DNA of 64,000 bases from CAVVSQ01 sp963848825 (GCA_963848825.1 CAWKFA010000004.1:62001-126000); one strand, 5' to 3'. Shown: positions 50,621-60,139, numbered from the stretch's first letter. Made by a program: numbers and translations. Notes: generated by a model from the sequence alone, not told the origin.

Positions 50621-51382
50621 AGGCGTGGATCAGATGCTGGTGCCGACCGGTTCCAACAATATTTCCGCAGCGACTTTCGCTAGCCCAGAACTTACGGGAG
50701 TGCAGGCCATGCCAGCCAGCAGGTATTGGTCGATCTTACGAGGCAAAAGGACCCGCAGAAACGGCCGTGACTTCGCACATTGTCGGCGGCACTGAGGAGC
50801 GGGCCACCTACGAACGTCTGGATGACCTGGGAAGCCGGTACGCATTTCAGCAAGCGTTGTGGCCAATGGGTCCACGGGTTTTCCGACGAACATAGCAGAG
50901 GCACCGGGGTGCCAGAAATTCCAGATTGGCCACATGCCGCTGCTGAACGCCCTGCTCTATTGGAATAGCCCCGCACAGAAGATGGCGGAACAGTTGTTCC
51001 TGGCTCTGATTCGAAGTGTAGATTCTTCCGATGATTTCTTGGGCCAGTCTCGCAACGGCATTTTTAGGGACGCGGGTCCTGCGTTGGATTGGCTGGATGT
51101 CCCAAGCTTCCGTCCCAAGCGGTTGTAACGCAGCCCTACCCCGTCGCCGAAGAGCCGGACCAGCAAGCAAACGATAAACATGGCGTACCCGACAACCCGG
51201 CGGTGAACCAGGCTTTGCCGATCTGGCGAACGATACGGCGGATTCATTGGTGAATCTTAAAACAACGAGCCGTTCTGTTGGACCCGAAATAGCCTGGACG
51301 ACCCCGTAAAGGTGGACGCGGACACCGCTCCGTTGCGTCCAGGAAACGTGCCACTTTCGGCGATCTCGACCGATGAAGGTAG
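50621..51382. other. Degraded region
   Basis: The first 90 bp continue the surface protein (GGLILSPGVDQMLVPTGSNN, then FASPELTGVQAMPAS). After that no frame stays convincingly coding; short open frames on both strands overlap each other and match nothing I recognise. Confidence 0.4.
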
Positions 51383-51645
51383 TGTCATCCACAGATCGAG
51401 AAATAAGTTCGGAAGTTGTCAAACATGTATTGGCGGATTCGCACAGAGGGCTAATGTGCACTTCCGCCGCGATGCGTTCGAAGACTTCTCCCCATTCTCC
51501 AGGCCGCGGTTGGCGAAACAGACGCATCGTCGGATACCAGGGACTGGTCGAACGCTCCCGTAGCCGCAACAACTCGGCCATTACAGGTTCCGCAAACCGA
51601 AGCAATTCGCCCCCGGAGCCAATGCTCAGGTTCAAACCGAAGGCA
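51383..51645 (-). pseudogene. Remnant of a TPR-type protein C-terminus
   Basis: Within a longer open frame only about 85 residues look genuine: GGELLRFAEPVMAELLRL, then STSPWYPTMRLFRQPRPGEWGEVFERIAAEV. The 'SPWYPTMRLFRQ---GDW--VF-RVA' end is the usual C-terminus of planctomycete/proteobacterial TPR proteins with a glycosyltransferase-like domain. The body of the gene is absent. Confidence 0.6.
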
Positions 51646-51663
51646 TCCGACCGCTTGTCGGCA

Positions 51664-53221
51664 TTACGGCTTCTGCAGCGTGCTCTCCGAGAGTTGCACC
51701 CGGCGTTTTCGGCCCGAATCCGATTCGTGCCAAACATAGGCGGCTGTAATCAGTTTCCCGGACTTGTGCAGCCAGATCTGGTCAGGCAGGTTGCCTTCGC
51801 GAAAGAGAGGGGTCAGACAACGTCGGCCATCGTGGGTGATGAGGAGTCGCACGACGCCAGGTGACCGGTTGGAGCACCCTTCGCATGCCCTGGGTTAGAG
51901 CGCGATCGTCTCCCCGATGGTGATCGCACAGGCAGATCACGAGCGAATCGTGCCGGCTGAAGCCAAATCCCTCGATCAGGTGAACCCTCATGCTGTCCGT
52001 GATGAAATCGGCGCCGGCAAACGCCTTGTCGAGTTTGGGCAGCCGTTCGACCCCGTCCAGCACGTTCCAGAAAGATTTGTCCGCACGCACATGGAAGAAG
52101 GCTTCGGCATAACGACGGTTCTCCGACGAAGCCTTCCGTCCCTGTCCCACCGTCACATAGACCGCGTTTCCCTGGCCCAGCATCGTGAAGTCGGTGACGT
52201 CCGTGGCGATCGCTTCGACCTTCCGCGAATCCTTGAACGGCACAATCCAGAGCGAACTCGGCTGCGCCTTCGAGGCCCCCGAACGCCGAAGGCGGAATCC
52301 GGCGAAACCGTCGTCCGCCTTGGCCGTCGATAGGTAACGCACATCTTGGAGACCGAGGTCAACCGGCAACATGAGTCCGCCGACCGAGAGGCCGGCGAAG
52401 AAGTCGGCGTCTCCTTGGCCTACGCGGCGAGTGTATAAAGGCCTCACCGTTTGCTTGTCAGTCCAGTCGTAGGGGACGCAGCACTCCTTGCCGCGGTCGG
52501 GCAACGCGTCGCTCCGCTCACCCGTGCTCATCTCGACCGCCTGCAAGGGGCGTCTCTCGAACCGCTTTTCCGACGGCATCGCGAACACGGCGACTCGTTC
52601 GTTCGCGGAGAAGTGATCCAGGTCCCAACCGATCGGAAATCGAGCCACCTTGCCGGTACTAAGATCCAACCAGAAATAGACGCAGTGATTCCCGGCTCGT
52701 GGCCAGGTATCGCGATCTCCGCCGGAAACCGCCAGAATCGCCGCCTTCGCATGCGGCACAATAACCGACGACTGAATGCCGGGAGTCTGGTTCTCCGAAA
52801 CCTTGAGACCGGGAATCTCGAATGTGACGACCGTGCCGCTGTACGCATCCACCGCACAGGGGGCCGCCTTGGTCGAATTAAGGAACAACCAGCATCGTTT
52901 GTCCACGACCGCAGCGGCAACGATCTGACTATGCTCAGCTGCCGGCGCCTTGGTGACCTTCTTCGGCGCGGAAGACGGGGCCATCGCCAGCGAGAAGAGT
53001 TCGTCGCCGCGCCGCAACACGATGAAGTCCTGGTTGTGAGGGACGAAGGCATCGTCCCACAGCCCGAGATCGCTGGTCGCAGTGACCTTGCAATCTCGAA
53101 GCGGCGGTGCGGTTGCCGGCTTGGATGGCGGTTGTGCCGCATGGACAGTTCCGTGGAACAGGATGAAGAATGGAAGGGCCAAACGCGCGGCCACGAATCC
53201 AAGAGATCTCGCGACATTCAT
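51664..53221 (-). CDS. Secreted protein, beta-propeller-like, unknown function (one frameshift)
   Basis: Signal peptide (LGFVAARLALPFFILFHGTVHA) followed by about 490 residues of alternating short strands reminiscent of a beta-propeller or WD/TolB-like fold (DLGLWDDAFVPHNQDFIVLRRGDELFSLAM, AVDAYSGTVVTFEIPGL, YFWLDLSTGKVARFPIGWDLDHF, TDFTMLGQGNAVYVTVG). The frame changes near 51855; the restored tail reads VRLLITHDGRRCLTPLF ... PDQIWLHKSGKLITAAYVW and ends at 51664. Unusually rich in CC and DK pairs but no heme or metal motif. Function not recognised. Transcribed away from the esterase at 53474. Confidence 0.6.
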
Positions 53222-53473
53222 AGAAGCACCTCGAATATAAGACGTTGGAGGACATGCCTCGGATTTCTCGGCAGGCGGCCTATTGCGGCTGAAATCTCGG
53301 ATCGGGATGGAAACTGCCTAGCGGCCAAAAACCAATTCGGGGCATAGACTTGGTATTGGAGGCAGTGCCACGCGGTTCTGACACCATCGATTTTCGTTGA
53401 CATGCGCCTTGCGGCCGGTCCGCGTCCGGCGGTCCGAAGGGCGACAATTAAAACGTAGAACAGGGGCCAACCC

Positions 53474-54479
53474 ATGGTTAAGACCAGATTCCTTGCAGTG
53501 GTTATGGTGACAACGTTCGCGGCGGTTTGCGCACTAGGTCTGCTTTTTTCACCACCACCCAGCAGTGCGCAAGCGGCGGGAGCAGCCGTTCAACCCCAGG
53601 TAGGGCCGGGCGGTTCTGACGCCAAACCAGCGGCCACTGCAGTTGATGACGCTCGCAAATTGAAGAATCGTCCAGTTCTTCAGCGCCGGTCACGGCAAAG
53701 ATCTTGGGGATTTCAAGAGCGGAATCTACAAGATGACCAGTGCCGGTCTGGAGCGTCAATACACGATCGACATTCCCGCGAATTACGATAAGAACACGCC
53801 CTACCGGTTGATCTTCTGCATGCACATGCTGGGTGGGCATATGGATACCATGGTGAAAAGTAAGTTTTATGGACTTAAGAACTATGCCGTAAGTGATAAT
53901 GTCCCCGTCATTTTCGTCGCCCCCGAGGGATACACCGACAAATCGCCGTGGCGGCGAAGCGATGATAAAGACCACGTTTTCTTTGCCGACATGCTGGCCC
54001 ATTTCAAGGATAAGCTGAGCATTGATACCTCGCGGGTATTTTGCACCGGCTTCAGCTTCGGCGCCATGGTCACCTACTCCCTCTCGCTGGATTTCCAGAA
54101 GGATCTGCGCACCGTGGCCTGTCATGCTCCGGCCAATTGGAACATCTATCTCCCCACCAATAAGCACGAACCGATTGCATTTTTCAGCACGACCGGCACG
54201 AAGGATGGCACTTGCAAGTGGATCAACTCGGATGCGCGAAAGGAAGGCGGAAAATACTGCGTCCTGACGCACCTCGAAGACAACGGGGTTGCTGTGCCGC
54301 CCGAAATACCGCTCGCCACGAGCGCCACCCACGTCACCACCGAGTTCAAGGGTACCAAGGAAGGATATCCCGTGCTGTTTGGCTCCTTCGTGGGCGGGCA
54401 TACGGACAATTCACGGGATCCGGGATCCGATGTCAACTGGATCTACAAGGAGACCTGGGATTTCTTCATGCGGTTTTGA
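53474..54479 (+). CDS. Secreted PHB-depolymerase-like esterase (one frameshift)
   Basis: Signal peptide VVMVTTFAAVCALGLLF, then a Pro/Ala-rich linker. A one-base shift near 53668 moves the reading to QFFSAGHGKDLGDFKSGIYKM and the conserved domain: LERQYTIDIPANYDKNTPYRLIFCMHMLGG, IFVAPEGYTDKSPWRR, VFCTGFSFGAMVTYSLSL (Ser in GFSFGA), ATGTKDG-type Asp region, and a late GGHTDNS His. LpqC/Esterase-PHB family, usually acting on polyhydroxyalkanoate or feruloyl/acetyl esters. Related in type to the esterases of the LysR-controlled operon but transcribed alone. Confidence 0.77.
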
Positions 54480-54607
54480 GATGTTTTGAATCAAGCGCCG
54501 CCAGAACCAGCGCCTGCGGACCCATCTGGCATTTCAGACACTCGCTCCGCGCGCGGCATCCGCCAGCAAAATCCCAGCGCAGGAGCCAACAACGAAACCA
54601 CAAGGTG

Positions 54608-54720
54608 GCGTCTCACCATACCATGAGACACGGCCGAAACATGGAGAAAAACGTGATTATTTCCAGGATTAGCACGAGGCGCCGCGCGTCCGCGCCCGCG
54701 TGAGACACGCTGCGGCTTTC
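54608..54720 (+). repeat. Dispersed GTGTCTCA repeat, copy 3
   Basis: GCGTCTCA-CCATACCA-TGAGACAC hairpin, then a segment nearly identical to copy 2 (CATGGAGAAAAACGTG, core GAAAAACGTGATTATTTCCA, GCGCGTCCGCGCC) and the GTGAGACAC block at 54700-54708. The right-hand TAACCGGGG tail is absent. Confidence 0.88.
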
Positions 54721-54742
54721 AACAGATTCATTTGCAGCAATT

Positions 54743-54786
54743 ACTGGGCGCTGAGGGTTTCGAACCCCCGACCCCCTGGGTGTAAA
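54743..54786. repeat. Direct repeat of tRNA-Val 3' half (left attachment-like site)
   Basis: These 44 bases are identical to 55998-56041, i.e. the tRNA-Val gene from its 3' end to the anticodon loop. Beyond 54786 the sequence no longer matches the tRNA, so only the 3' half is present. This is the classical footprint of integration into a tRNA 3' end. Confidence 0.9.
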
Positions 54787-55012
54787 GACTGGAGGTCTCT
54801 GCTCCGAATTCCATAAACATTGGGCGAACAAAGAAGTTACGACGATGCCAGATTCCACGGATTGTGTCGACTTGGAAGATTATTGGTGACAGTTTGGTGA
54901 CATCATTTGATTGAGACTTCTTCGGTCGGCCGGACTGCATCTTGTAACGGTAGTCCTGGCGGAAGCGCTATGCCGTTTCCAAGTTATGCCAAGGGCCGCA
55001 ATAAAAGCCCAC

Positions 55013-55321
55013 TCAGCGTTGCCCATACCCATTAGTATGAACATTTGCCCTTTTCCCTGAATATGCCCCGAATGCCCATGTGGCTAAGAACATGGCCCCC
55101 ACGACACAAGCAGCACCCGTGAACCAGCGTCGAAGTCCCAGCAGCGCCCCCGCAAAGGCCGCACCAACCGCGGGAACGCAGAAGGCCCACACGAGTACAG
55201 TGAAATCTTCTCGATCAATAATACCCCGCAATGCAAGTCCGAGTTGGATACTAAGCGGAATTACCAAGCTTGCCCCAATACCATTCATCCAACCGAAGAG
55301 AAAACGCTTCATGTTGGCCAT
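55013..55321 (-). CDS. Small membrane protein, unknown
   Basis: Intact, 102 residues with three hydrophobic segments (WMNGIGASLVIPLSIQLGLAL, FTVLVWAFCVPAVGAAFAGALLGL, GAACVVGAMFLATWAFGAY). No family recognised. It lies inside the tRNA-Val-flanked islet, downstream of the toxin gene in the same direction. Confidence 0.55.
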   Translation of the reverse strand: MANMKRFLFGWMNGIGASLVIPLSIQLGLALRGIIDREDFTVLVWAFCVPAVGAAFAGALLGLRRWFTGAACVVGAMFLATWAFGAYSGKRANVHTNGYGQR

Positions 55322-55390
55322 CGCAACGCATCTCCCGCCGTATGCCGTTACTTCTCGCGGCCAAGCAGAAAATTCAGCCGTTGGTTCGGC

Positions 55391-55742
55391 TCAAGGCAAT
55401 CCCAGTCTAACCTTCAAGCAGTCGTCAAATTTCGGCAACAAAGAAGGCAAGAGCGATCCGAGCACGTGGGCAACAGTGTCCGTGTAAACCGTGTCGAGCA
55501 CCAAACCAGAAACGACCGAATTGGTGAGCAGTCCGGTCGCTTTGCCTTCGGGCTTGCTCACATCGATGAACAGGCAGCCCGGGTCATTTTTTCATCGTCA
55601 GGTTCTTGGTGACTTCTGCAACGACCACAGTGCGGAGAGCGCTGGCATAGCAATCCGACTGCACTACGACAGCAGGGCGCTTCTTGCCGCGCTGACCGGA
55701 AGGGTGGGGAAAGCGGACAAGGACCACGTCGCCTCGTTTCAT
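55391..55742 (-). CDS. MazF/PemK-like toxin (one frameshift)
   Basis: Read from ATG 55742: MKRGDVVLVRFPHPSGQRGKKRPAVVV, the beta-barrel opening of MazF/PemK endoribonucleases, then YASALRTVVVAEVTKNL. The frame is lost in a run of six A (T on the plus strand, about 55587-55592). Removing one base restores the reading NDPGCLFIDVSKPEGKATGLLTNSVVSGLVLDTV ... LGSLLPSL to the stop at 55391, completing the domain. Its ATG overlaps the antitoxin stop by four bases (ATGA). Family members cleave mRNA. Whether the shift is genuine decides if the toxin is alive. Confidence 0.75.
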
Positions 55743-55975
55743 GGTTTCTCCGGAAGATTGTCGTATTCATCCCAGTCCTCGTCCTTGAGTCTTTCCCAGG
55801 CGAGGGCTTGGAGCTCTTCTCGGGACCACGGGCTATCGTCGTACTCTAGCATCAAACGCTCGTAATCATCGGTGCGAAGCAAGACGAATGTCTCCTTCGT
55901 GCGGGGATTTACAACGCGCACCGGTATTACGCCATCTTGCTCGACGATCCGCGCCTTGTTGATCGGTAAGTTCAA
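55739..55975 (-). CDS. Antitoxin of the MazF-type pair
   Basis: Intact, 78 residues, acidic. It begins MNLPINKARIVEQDGVIPVRVVNPRTKETFVLL (a short beta-rich region) and ends DWDEYDNLPEKP after a helical acidic stretch (SREELQALAWERLKDEDWDEY) suited to wrap a MazF toxin. It overlaps the downstream toxin gene by four bases, the usual antitoxin-first order. The exact DNA-binding family is not clear. Confidence 0.72.
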   Translation of the reverse strand: MNLPINKARIVEQDGVIPVRVVNPRTKETFVLLRTDDYERLMLEYDDSPWSREELQALAWERLKDEDWDEYDNLPEKP

Positions 55976-55997
55976 TCATCGTTGTCACCTAAAGATA

Positions 55998-56041
55998 ACT
56001 GGGCGCTGAGGGTTTCGAACCCCCGACCCCCTGGGTGTAAA
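55998..56041. repeat. Direct repeat of tRNA-Val 3' half (right attachment-like site)
   Basis: Identical to 54743-54786; here it is part of the complete tRNA-Val gene. The two copies bound 1,255 bp containing a toxin-antitoxin pair and a membrane protein. Confidence 0.9.
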
Positions 56042-56072
56042 CCAGGTGCTCTAGCCGCTGAGCTAAGCGCCC
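56000..56072 (-). tRNA. tRNA-Val(TAC)
   Basis: Complete cloverleaf on the minus strand: acceptor GGGCGCT pairs with AGCGCCC, D-arm AGCTCAGCGG, anticodon stem CTGG/CCAG with loop containing TAC, T-arm with TTCGAAA. The discriminator is A; CCA is not encoded. It is the target of the 44-bp duplication described at 54743. Confidence 0.93.
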
Positions 56073-56125
56073 CGAGTTATCGCGATTGCGACGCCAACTA
56101 CGCCGCAATCGTGTGCTCTGCTTTT

Positions 56126-56470
56126 TTACATCGAGAACGAGCTGCCGCAGCCGCAGGTGGTTTTGGCGTTGGGGTTCGTGATGCTGAAGCCGCGACGGTT
56201 GATTTCGTCATGGAAATCGACTTGCACACCGTCGAGGTACATCAGGCTGCGTTTGTCGATGGCCACCGGGACGCCGTGCATTTCGCTTACTTCGTCAAGC
56301 TTGTCGTTAACCTGGGGATCAAGGTCTAGCTTGTGCGAAAAGCCGCTGCAGCCGCCGCCCACGACGCGGATGCGCAAGTAAATCTTCTCCGGGGCACCGC
56401 CCGCTTGTTGCTGTTCGCTAATAATGCGTTTGACTTCGCCAGCCGCTTTTTCGGTCAATACGATGGACAT
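56126..56470 (-). CDS. iscA: Iron-sulfur cluster assembly protein, HesB/IscA/ErpA family
   Basis: Intact, 114 residues. MSIVLTEKAAGEVKRIISEQ, the first conserved cysteine in RIRVVGGGCSGFSHKLDLD, and the C-terminal pair in TTCGCGSSF give the three-cysteine arrangement of A-type carrier proteins. It acts as an iron-sulfur or iron carrier in cluster delivery. It lies 71 bp downstream of the cysteine desulfurase in the same orientation, so the two probably form an isc-type unit; no IscU or ferredoxin gene is seen here. Confidence 0.93.
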   Translation of the reverse strand: MSIVLTEKAAGEVKRIISEQQQAGGAPEKIYLRIRVVGGGCSGFSHKLDLDPQVNDKLDEVSEMHGVPVAIDKRSLMYLDGVQVDFHDEINRRGFSITNPNAKTTCGCGSSFSM

Positions 56471-56541
56471 GGTTAAGCTCCTAAATAGTGCCTTGCCGCG
56501 ATGGGAAGGGCCAACATAGTCCCTCCTGTCCCGGCCAGGCG

Positions 56542-57729
56542 TTACACGGCCCCCGCCACCATCTGGTAGCTGGGGCTGATACTTCGTAAACGTCGTACTT
56601 GAGTGGCTACTTCCTCGATCGTGAAATCAATTTCCTCTGCCGTGTTAAATCGGCCAATGCCAAAACGGAGGCTCCCGTGGGCGAGTTCATCCGGCACGCC
56701 CAGGGCACGCAGAACATAGCTCGGTTCCACGCTTGCCGAGGTGCAAGCCGAGCCCGAGCTCAGGGCGACATTCTTGATGGCCATGAGAAGCGCCTCGCCC
56801 TGCACGTGAGCAAAGCTGATGTTCAGGTTGCCCGGCAAACGCTCCTCGGGGTGGCCATTCAGCGTGCAATCATCGAGCGCCGTCATTAGCCCGTCATGCA
56901 AACGCCCGCGCAGGGCGGTCAAACGAGTCACTTCAGCCGGCATTTCTTCGTTACACAACCGGCATGCCGCCGCGAAGCCGACAATGCTGGGCACCGGCAG
57001 TGTGCCGCTGCGCATGCCACGCTCATGACCGCCGCCATCGAACAAAGGTTCGAGCCGCACGTGCGGATCGCGGCGACGCACATACAAGGCGCCCACGCCC
57101 TTGGGCCCATGAATTTTATGGGCCGACAGGCTCGCCAGCCCGACATTCCAGGCTTCCACGTTCATAGGCAACTTGCCGGCGATCTGCGTCGCGTCGGTGT
57201 GGAACAACACTGCGCACTCGTGGCAAACCTCGCCAATTTCGGCAATCGGCGCCAGCGTGCCAATTTCGTTGTTGGCTGCCATGATCGACACCAGTATCGT
57301 CTGATCGGTCAATGCCTGCTCGACCTGGCGGGCTGTTACACGGCCATACGGATCGACCGGCAAATACGTTACCTGGAAACCTTCATGCTCGAGCCGTCGG
57401 CAGGGATCGAGGACCGCGCGGTGTTCGGTACAGCAGGTAATAATATGGTTGCCACGCTGGCGATGCATACGGGCCACGCCTTTGATGGCGAGATTATTGC
57501 TTTCGGTGGCCCCGCTCGTAAAGATGATTTCCCTCGCATCGGCGCCGAGCAGAGCCGCTATTTCGCGGCGTGCTTCATCGACGGCGGCCGCGGCCTTCCA
57601 GCCAAAAGCATGCGTTTGACTCGCCGCGTTGCCATAATCTTCGGTGAAGTAGGGCAGCATCGCCTCGACCACGCGAGGATCAACGCGGGTCGTGGCATTG
57701 TTATCCAAATAAATCGGCAGACGCGGCAT
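56542..57729 (-). CDS. iscS: Cysteine desulfurase, IscS/NifS type
   Basis: Intact, 395 residues, PLP-dependent. LPIYLDNNATTRVDPRVVEAM opens the family; EIIFTSGATESNNLAIKG, ITCCTEHRAVLDP, VSIMAANNEIGTLAPI, VLFHTDATQIAGK and the PLP-lysine segment SLSAHKIHGPKGVGALYVR are all present. The catalytic cysteine lies in ALSSGSACTSASVEPSYVLRALG, a class I loop. It supplies sulfur for iron-sulfur clusters (and possibly tRNA thiolation) together with the IscA protein encoded downstream. Confidence 0.95.
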   Translation of the reverse strand: MPRLPIYLDNNATTRVDPRVVEAMLPYFTEDYGNAASQTHAFGWKAAAAVDEARREIAALLGADAREIIFTSGATESNNLAIKGVARMHRQRGNHIITCCTEHRAVLDPCRRLEHEGFQVTYLPVDPYGRVTARQVEQALTDQTILVSIMAANNEIGTLAPIAEIGEVCHECAVLFHTDATQIAGKLPMNVEAWNVGLASLSAHKIHGPKGVGALYVRRRDPHVRLEPLFDGGGHERGMRSGTLPVPSIVGFAAACRLCNEEMPAEVTRLTALRGRLHDGLMTALDDCTLNGHPEERLPGNLNISFAHVQGEALLMAIKNVALSSGSACTSASVEPSYVLRALGVPDELAHGSLRFGIGRFNTAEEIDFTIEEVATQVRRLRSISPSYQMVAGAV

Positions 57730-57983
57730 CCAACCCTCAACCGCCAGCGGAACCGGGCCGGCAACTCAAAGGCCTCGTCCCTTTTTTCGCCAGGCTCGCA
57801 ATCGCAACCCCTTTTGGTGAAAGGTGTTTCGATCTATTTGCTGTCATGATAGGATAAGCACTCGCCTATTTCAATCCCAAACGCCGACCAGGCCCAGCAC
57901 GCAATTGATCCCGCACATGTGTACAATAGTTTGAGTGAGCACGACAGGAGAAGGGTTCGGCTTGCGGCGCTGGAGGCGGCCTG

Positions 57984-59312
57984 ATGGCGGAGGAAAAGAT
58001 ATCTCCCGGAGAGAAAGCCAAAACATTTCCCCCGACCCCGGGCGTTTACATCATGAAGGACGGGCAAGGCCGGGTGCTTTACGTGGGCAAGGCCAAGAAC
58101 CTGCGTAATCGGGCCAGCCATTACTTTACCAAGGCAGCGGCCCTGGACGCCCGGACTCTCGACCTGGTGAAGTTGATTGAGGACATCGACTTCGTTGAAG
58201 CCGAAAGCGAAGTCGATGCCCTTCTGCTGGAAGCACGCCTCGTCAAGGACATTCAGCCCCGTTTCAACATCGATTTGAAAGACGATAAATCTTTCCCCTA
58301 TTTGCAAATTCGCATGCGCGAAGACTTTCCGCGTGTTGAATTCACACGATCCCCCCGCCGGCGCGGCGTCAAGCTCTACGGCCCGTTCACGAGTGCCAAG
58401 GGCTTGCGGGCCGCCCTCCAGGTGTTGCAGCGGATCTTCAAGTTCCGCACCTGCACGTTGGACATCGCCCAGGACGATCCACGCTGGCGCTGGTTCCGCC
58501 CCTGCCTTCTCCACAGCATTCATCAATGCACGGCACCGTGCAATTTTCGGGTCACGCGGGAGGAATACCGCAAACAGATTCGCGGCCTGCGTCTCGTGCT
58601 GGAAGGGAAGAAGGGGAAATTGCTCGCGGAAATGGAAAGCGACATGGCCGAAGCCAGCATCAACCTCAAGTTTGAAAAGGCCGCGCACCTGCGCGATGAA
58701 ATAGCGGCCCTCAAGAACCTCAGCATGCGCGGCCAGGTCGATAAGGACGTGCAGCCGGAGGTGTTTCAGATCGAGCCAAAGAAGGGCCTGGTAGGCTTAC
58801 GCAAAATTCTTGGGCTGGCCCGGGTGCCGCGCACGATCGAAGGGGTGGACATCGCCCATCTCGGCGGCAATGAGACGGTCGCCTCGCTGGTGGCCTTTAT
58901 CGACGGCCTGCCCTTCAAACCGAACTATCGCCGTTACCGCATCAAATCGGTGACGGGCGTGGACGATTTCGCCTCCATTCGTGAGATAATCTCGAGGCGA
59001 TTTCGCCATGCGGACATGCCGAAGCCCGGCGAAGAGACAATCTTTCCCGACATACTCCTCATTGATGGAGGCAAGGGTCAGCTCAACGCAGCCCTCGAAG
59101 TATTTCGCCTCCTGGGCAAGGAGCCGCCCTGCTTGATTTCACTGGCCAAACGTGAAGAAGAGATCTATCGCCCGGGCGATGCGGAGCCGATTCACCTGAG
59201 CCGGCATTCCGCGGCGTTAAGGCTGCTCCAGTATGTGCGCGATGAGGCTCACCGCTTCGCGCAACACTACCATCACCTGTTACGGCGGAAAAAGTTCCAG
59301 GAAGGAAATTGA
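57984..59312 (+). CDS. uvrC: UvrC-like excinuclease subunit, short form lacking C-terminal HhH
   Basis: Intact, 442 residues against about 600 for typical UvrC. The GIY-YIG nuclease domain is present (TPGVYIMKDGQGRVLYVGKAKNLRNR, EVDALLLEARLVKDIQPRFN), as are the central cysteine-rich segment (RPCLLHSIHQCTAPC), the UvrB-binding UVR helix (EASINLKFEKAAHLRDEIAALK) and the RNase-H-like 5'-nuclease domain (TIEGVDIAHLGGNETVASLVAF, FPDILLIDGGKGQLNAA, LQYVRDEAHRFAQHYHHLLRRKK). It ends there: the helix-hairpin-helix tandem that follows in standard UvrC is absent, with a clean stop and the surE gene starting immediately. Confidence 0.9.
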   Translation: MAEEKISPGEKAKTFPPTPGVYIMKDGQGRVLYVGKAKNLRNRASHYFTKAAALDARTLDLVKLIEDIDFVEAESEVDALLLEARLVKDIQPRFNIDLKDDKSFPYLQIRMREDFPRVEFTRSPRRRGVKLYGPFTSAKGLRAALQVLQRIFKFRTCTLDIAQDDPRWRWFRPCLLHSIHQCTAPCNFRVTREEYRKQIRGLRLVLEGKKGKLLAEMESDMAEASINLKFEKAAHLRDEIAALKNLSMRGQVDKDVQPEVFQIEPKKGLVGLRKILGLARVPRTIEGVDIAHLGGNETVASLVAFIDGLPFKPNYRRYRIKSVTGVDDFASIREIISRRFRHADMPKPGEETIFPDILLIDGGKGQLNAALEVFRLLGKEPPCLISLAKREEEIYRPGDAEPIHLSRHSAALRLLQYVRDEAHRFAQHYHHLLRRKKFQEGN

Positions 59313-59314
59313 TC

Positions 59315-60079
59315 GTGCGAATTTTGCTTACCAATGACGATGGCGTTTATGCCCCCGGTCTGCGGGCCCTTCGTGCCGAACTGCAAAAAATGGGCGACGT
59401 CACGGTCGTGGCGCCGGCTGGCGAGCAGAGCGGCGTCGGCCATTCCATTACGCTACTCACGCCCCTGTTGATTCAAGAAGTACTCGACGAGAAAAACCTT
59501 CCCATGGGCTGGGCGGTGGAGGGAAGGCCGGCCGATTGCGTGAAGTTGGCGCTGCTTGAGCTTTTAAAAGAGCCACCGGACATCGTGATCAGTGGGCTCA
59601 ACGCCGGGTCCAACGCCGGGATCAACGTCCTCTATTCGGGAACGGTCGCCGCCGCGGTCGAGGGCGCCTTTTTTCGCAAAACCAGCATCGCGGTGTCGCT
59701 GGAGTATACCAAACCCAAGCCCTTGAATTTCCCACGGGCCGCGGAGCTGGCGCGCCATGTCATCGAGCAGATTCTCGAACATCCCTTGCCGGAAGGATCA
59801 CTTTTTAACGTCAATATTCCCAGTTTGGAAAAGGGCCCAATCAAGGGGATTCGCGTCGTGCCCCAAAACGTGGCCGTCTACACCGAAAAGTATGATCGCC
59901 GCATCGACCCGCGCGGTCGTGTCTACTTTTGGAATGGCCCCGACTTCCGCTGTCCCGACCCTCACCCCGACACCGATGCCACCGCGCTGGCCGAAGGCTA
60001 TATCACGGTGACGCCGCTGCAGTTCAATCTCACCCACGCCACGGCGCTGGAAAAGATGCGGTCCTGGACGTGGCGTTAA
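59315..60079 (+). CDS. surE: 5'/3'-nucleotidase SurE
   Basis: Intact, about 254 residues. The GTG start at 59315 follows AAGGAAA closely and gives the family's own N-terminus, VRILLTNDDGVYAPGLRAL, with the metal-binding DD. Further landmarks: VVAPAGEQSGVGHSITL, VEGRPADCVKLAL and the metal-binding Asn in DIVISGLNAGSNAGINVLYSGTVAAAVEGAF, then FNVNIPSL. It removes phosphate from nucleoside monophosphates in stationary-phase survival. It begins 2 bp after the uvrC stop, so they are co-transcribed. Confidence 0.93.
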   Translation: MRILLTNDDGVYAPGLRALRAELQKMGDVTVVAPAGEQSGVGHSITLLTPLLIQEVLDEKNLPMGWAVEGRPADCVKLALLELLKEPPDIVISGLNAGSNAGINVLYSGTVAAAVEGAFFRKTSIAVSLEYTKPKPLNFPRAAELARHVIEQILEHPLPEGSLFNVNIPSLEKGPIKGIRVVPQNVAVYTEKYDRRIDPRGRVYFWNGPDFRCPDPHPDTDATALAEGYITVTPLQFNLTHATALEKMRSWTWR

Positions 60080-60139
60080 TCTGGCCAGCAACGATCGAGC
60101 CGTCCAAAACCCGGCGATTATATCGCCGTCTGCAGGAGT

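Noticed and set aside
50847..51737. Full 296-codon leftward frame as a gene
   Set aside because: Only an internal stretch of about 85 residues looks like protein (TPR-type C-terminus); the rest is arbitrary.
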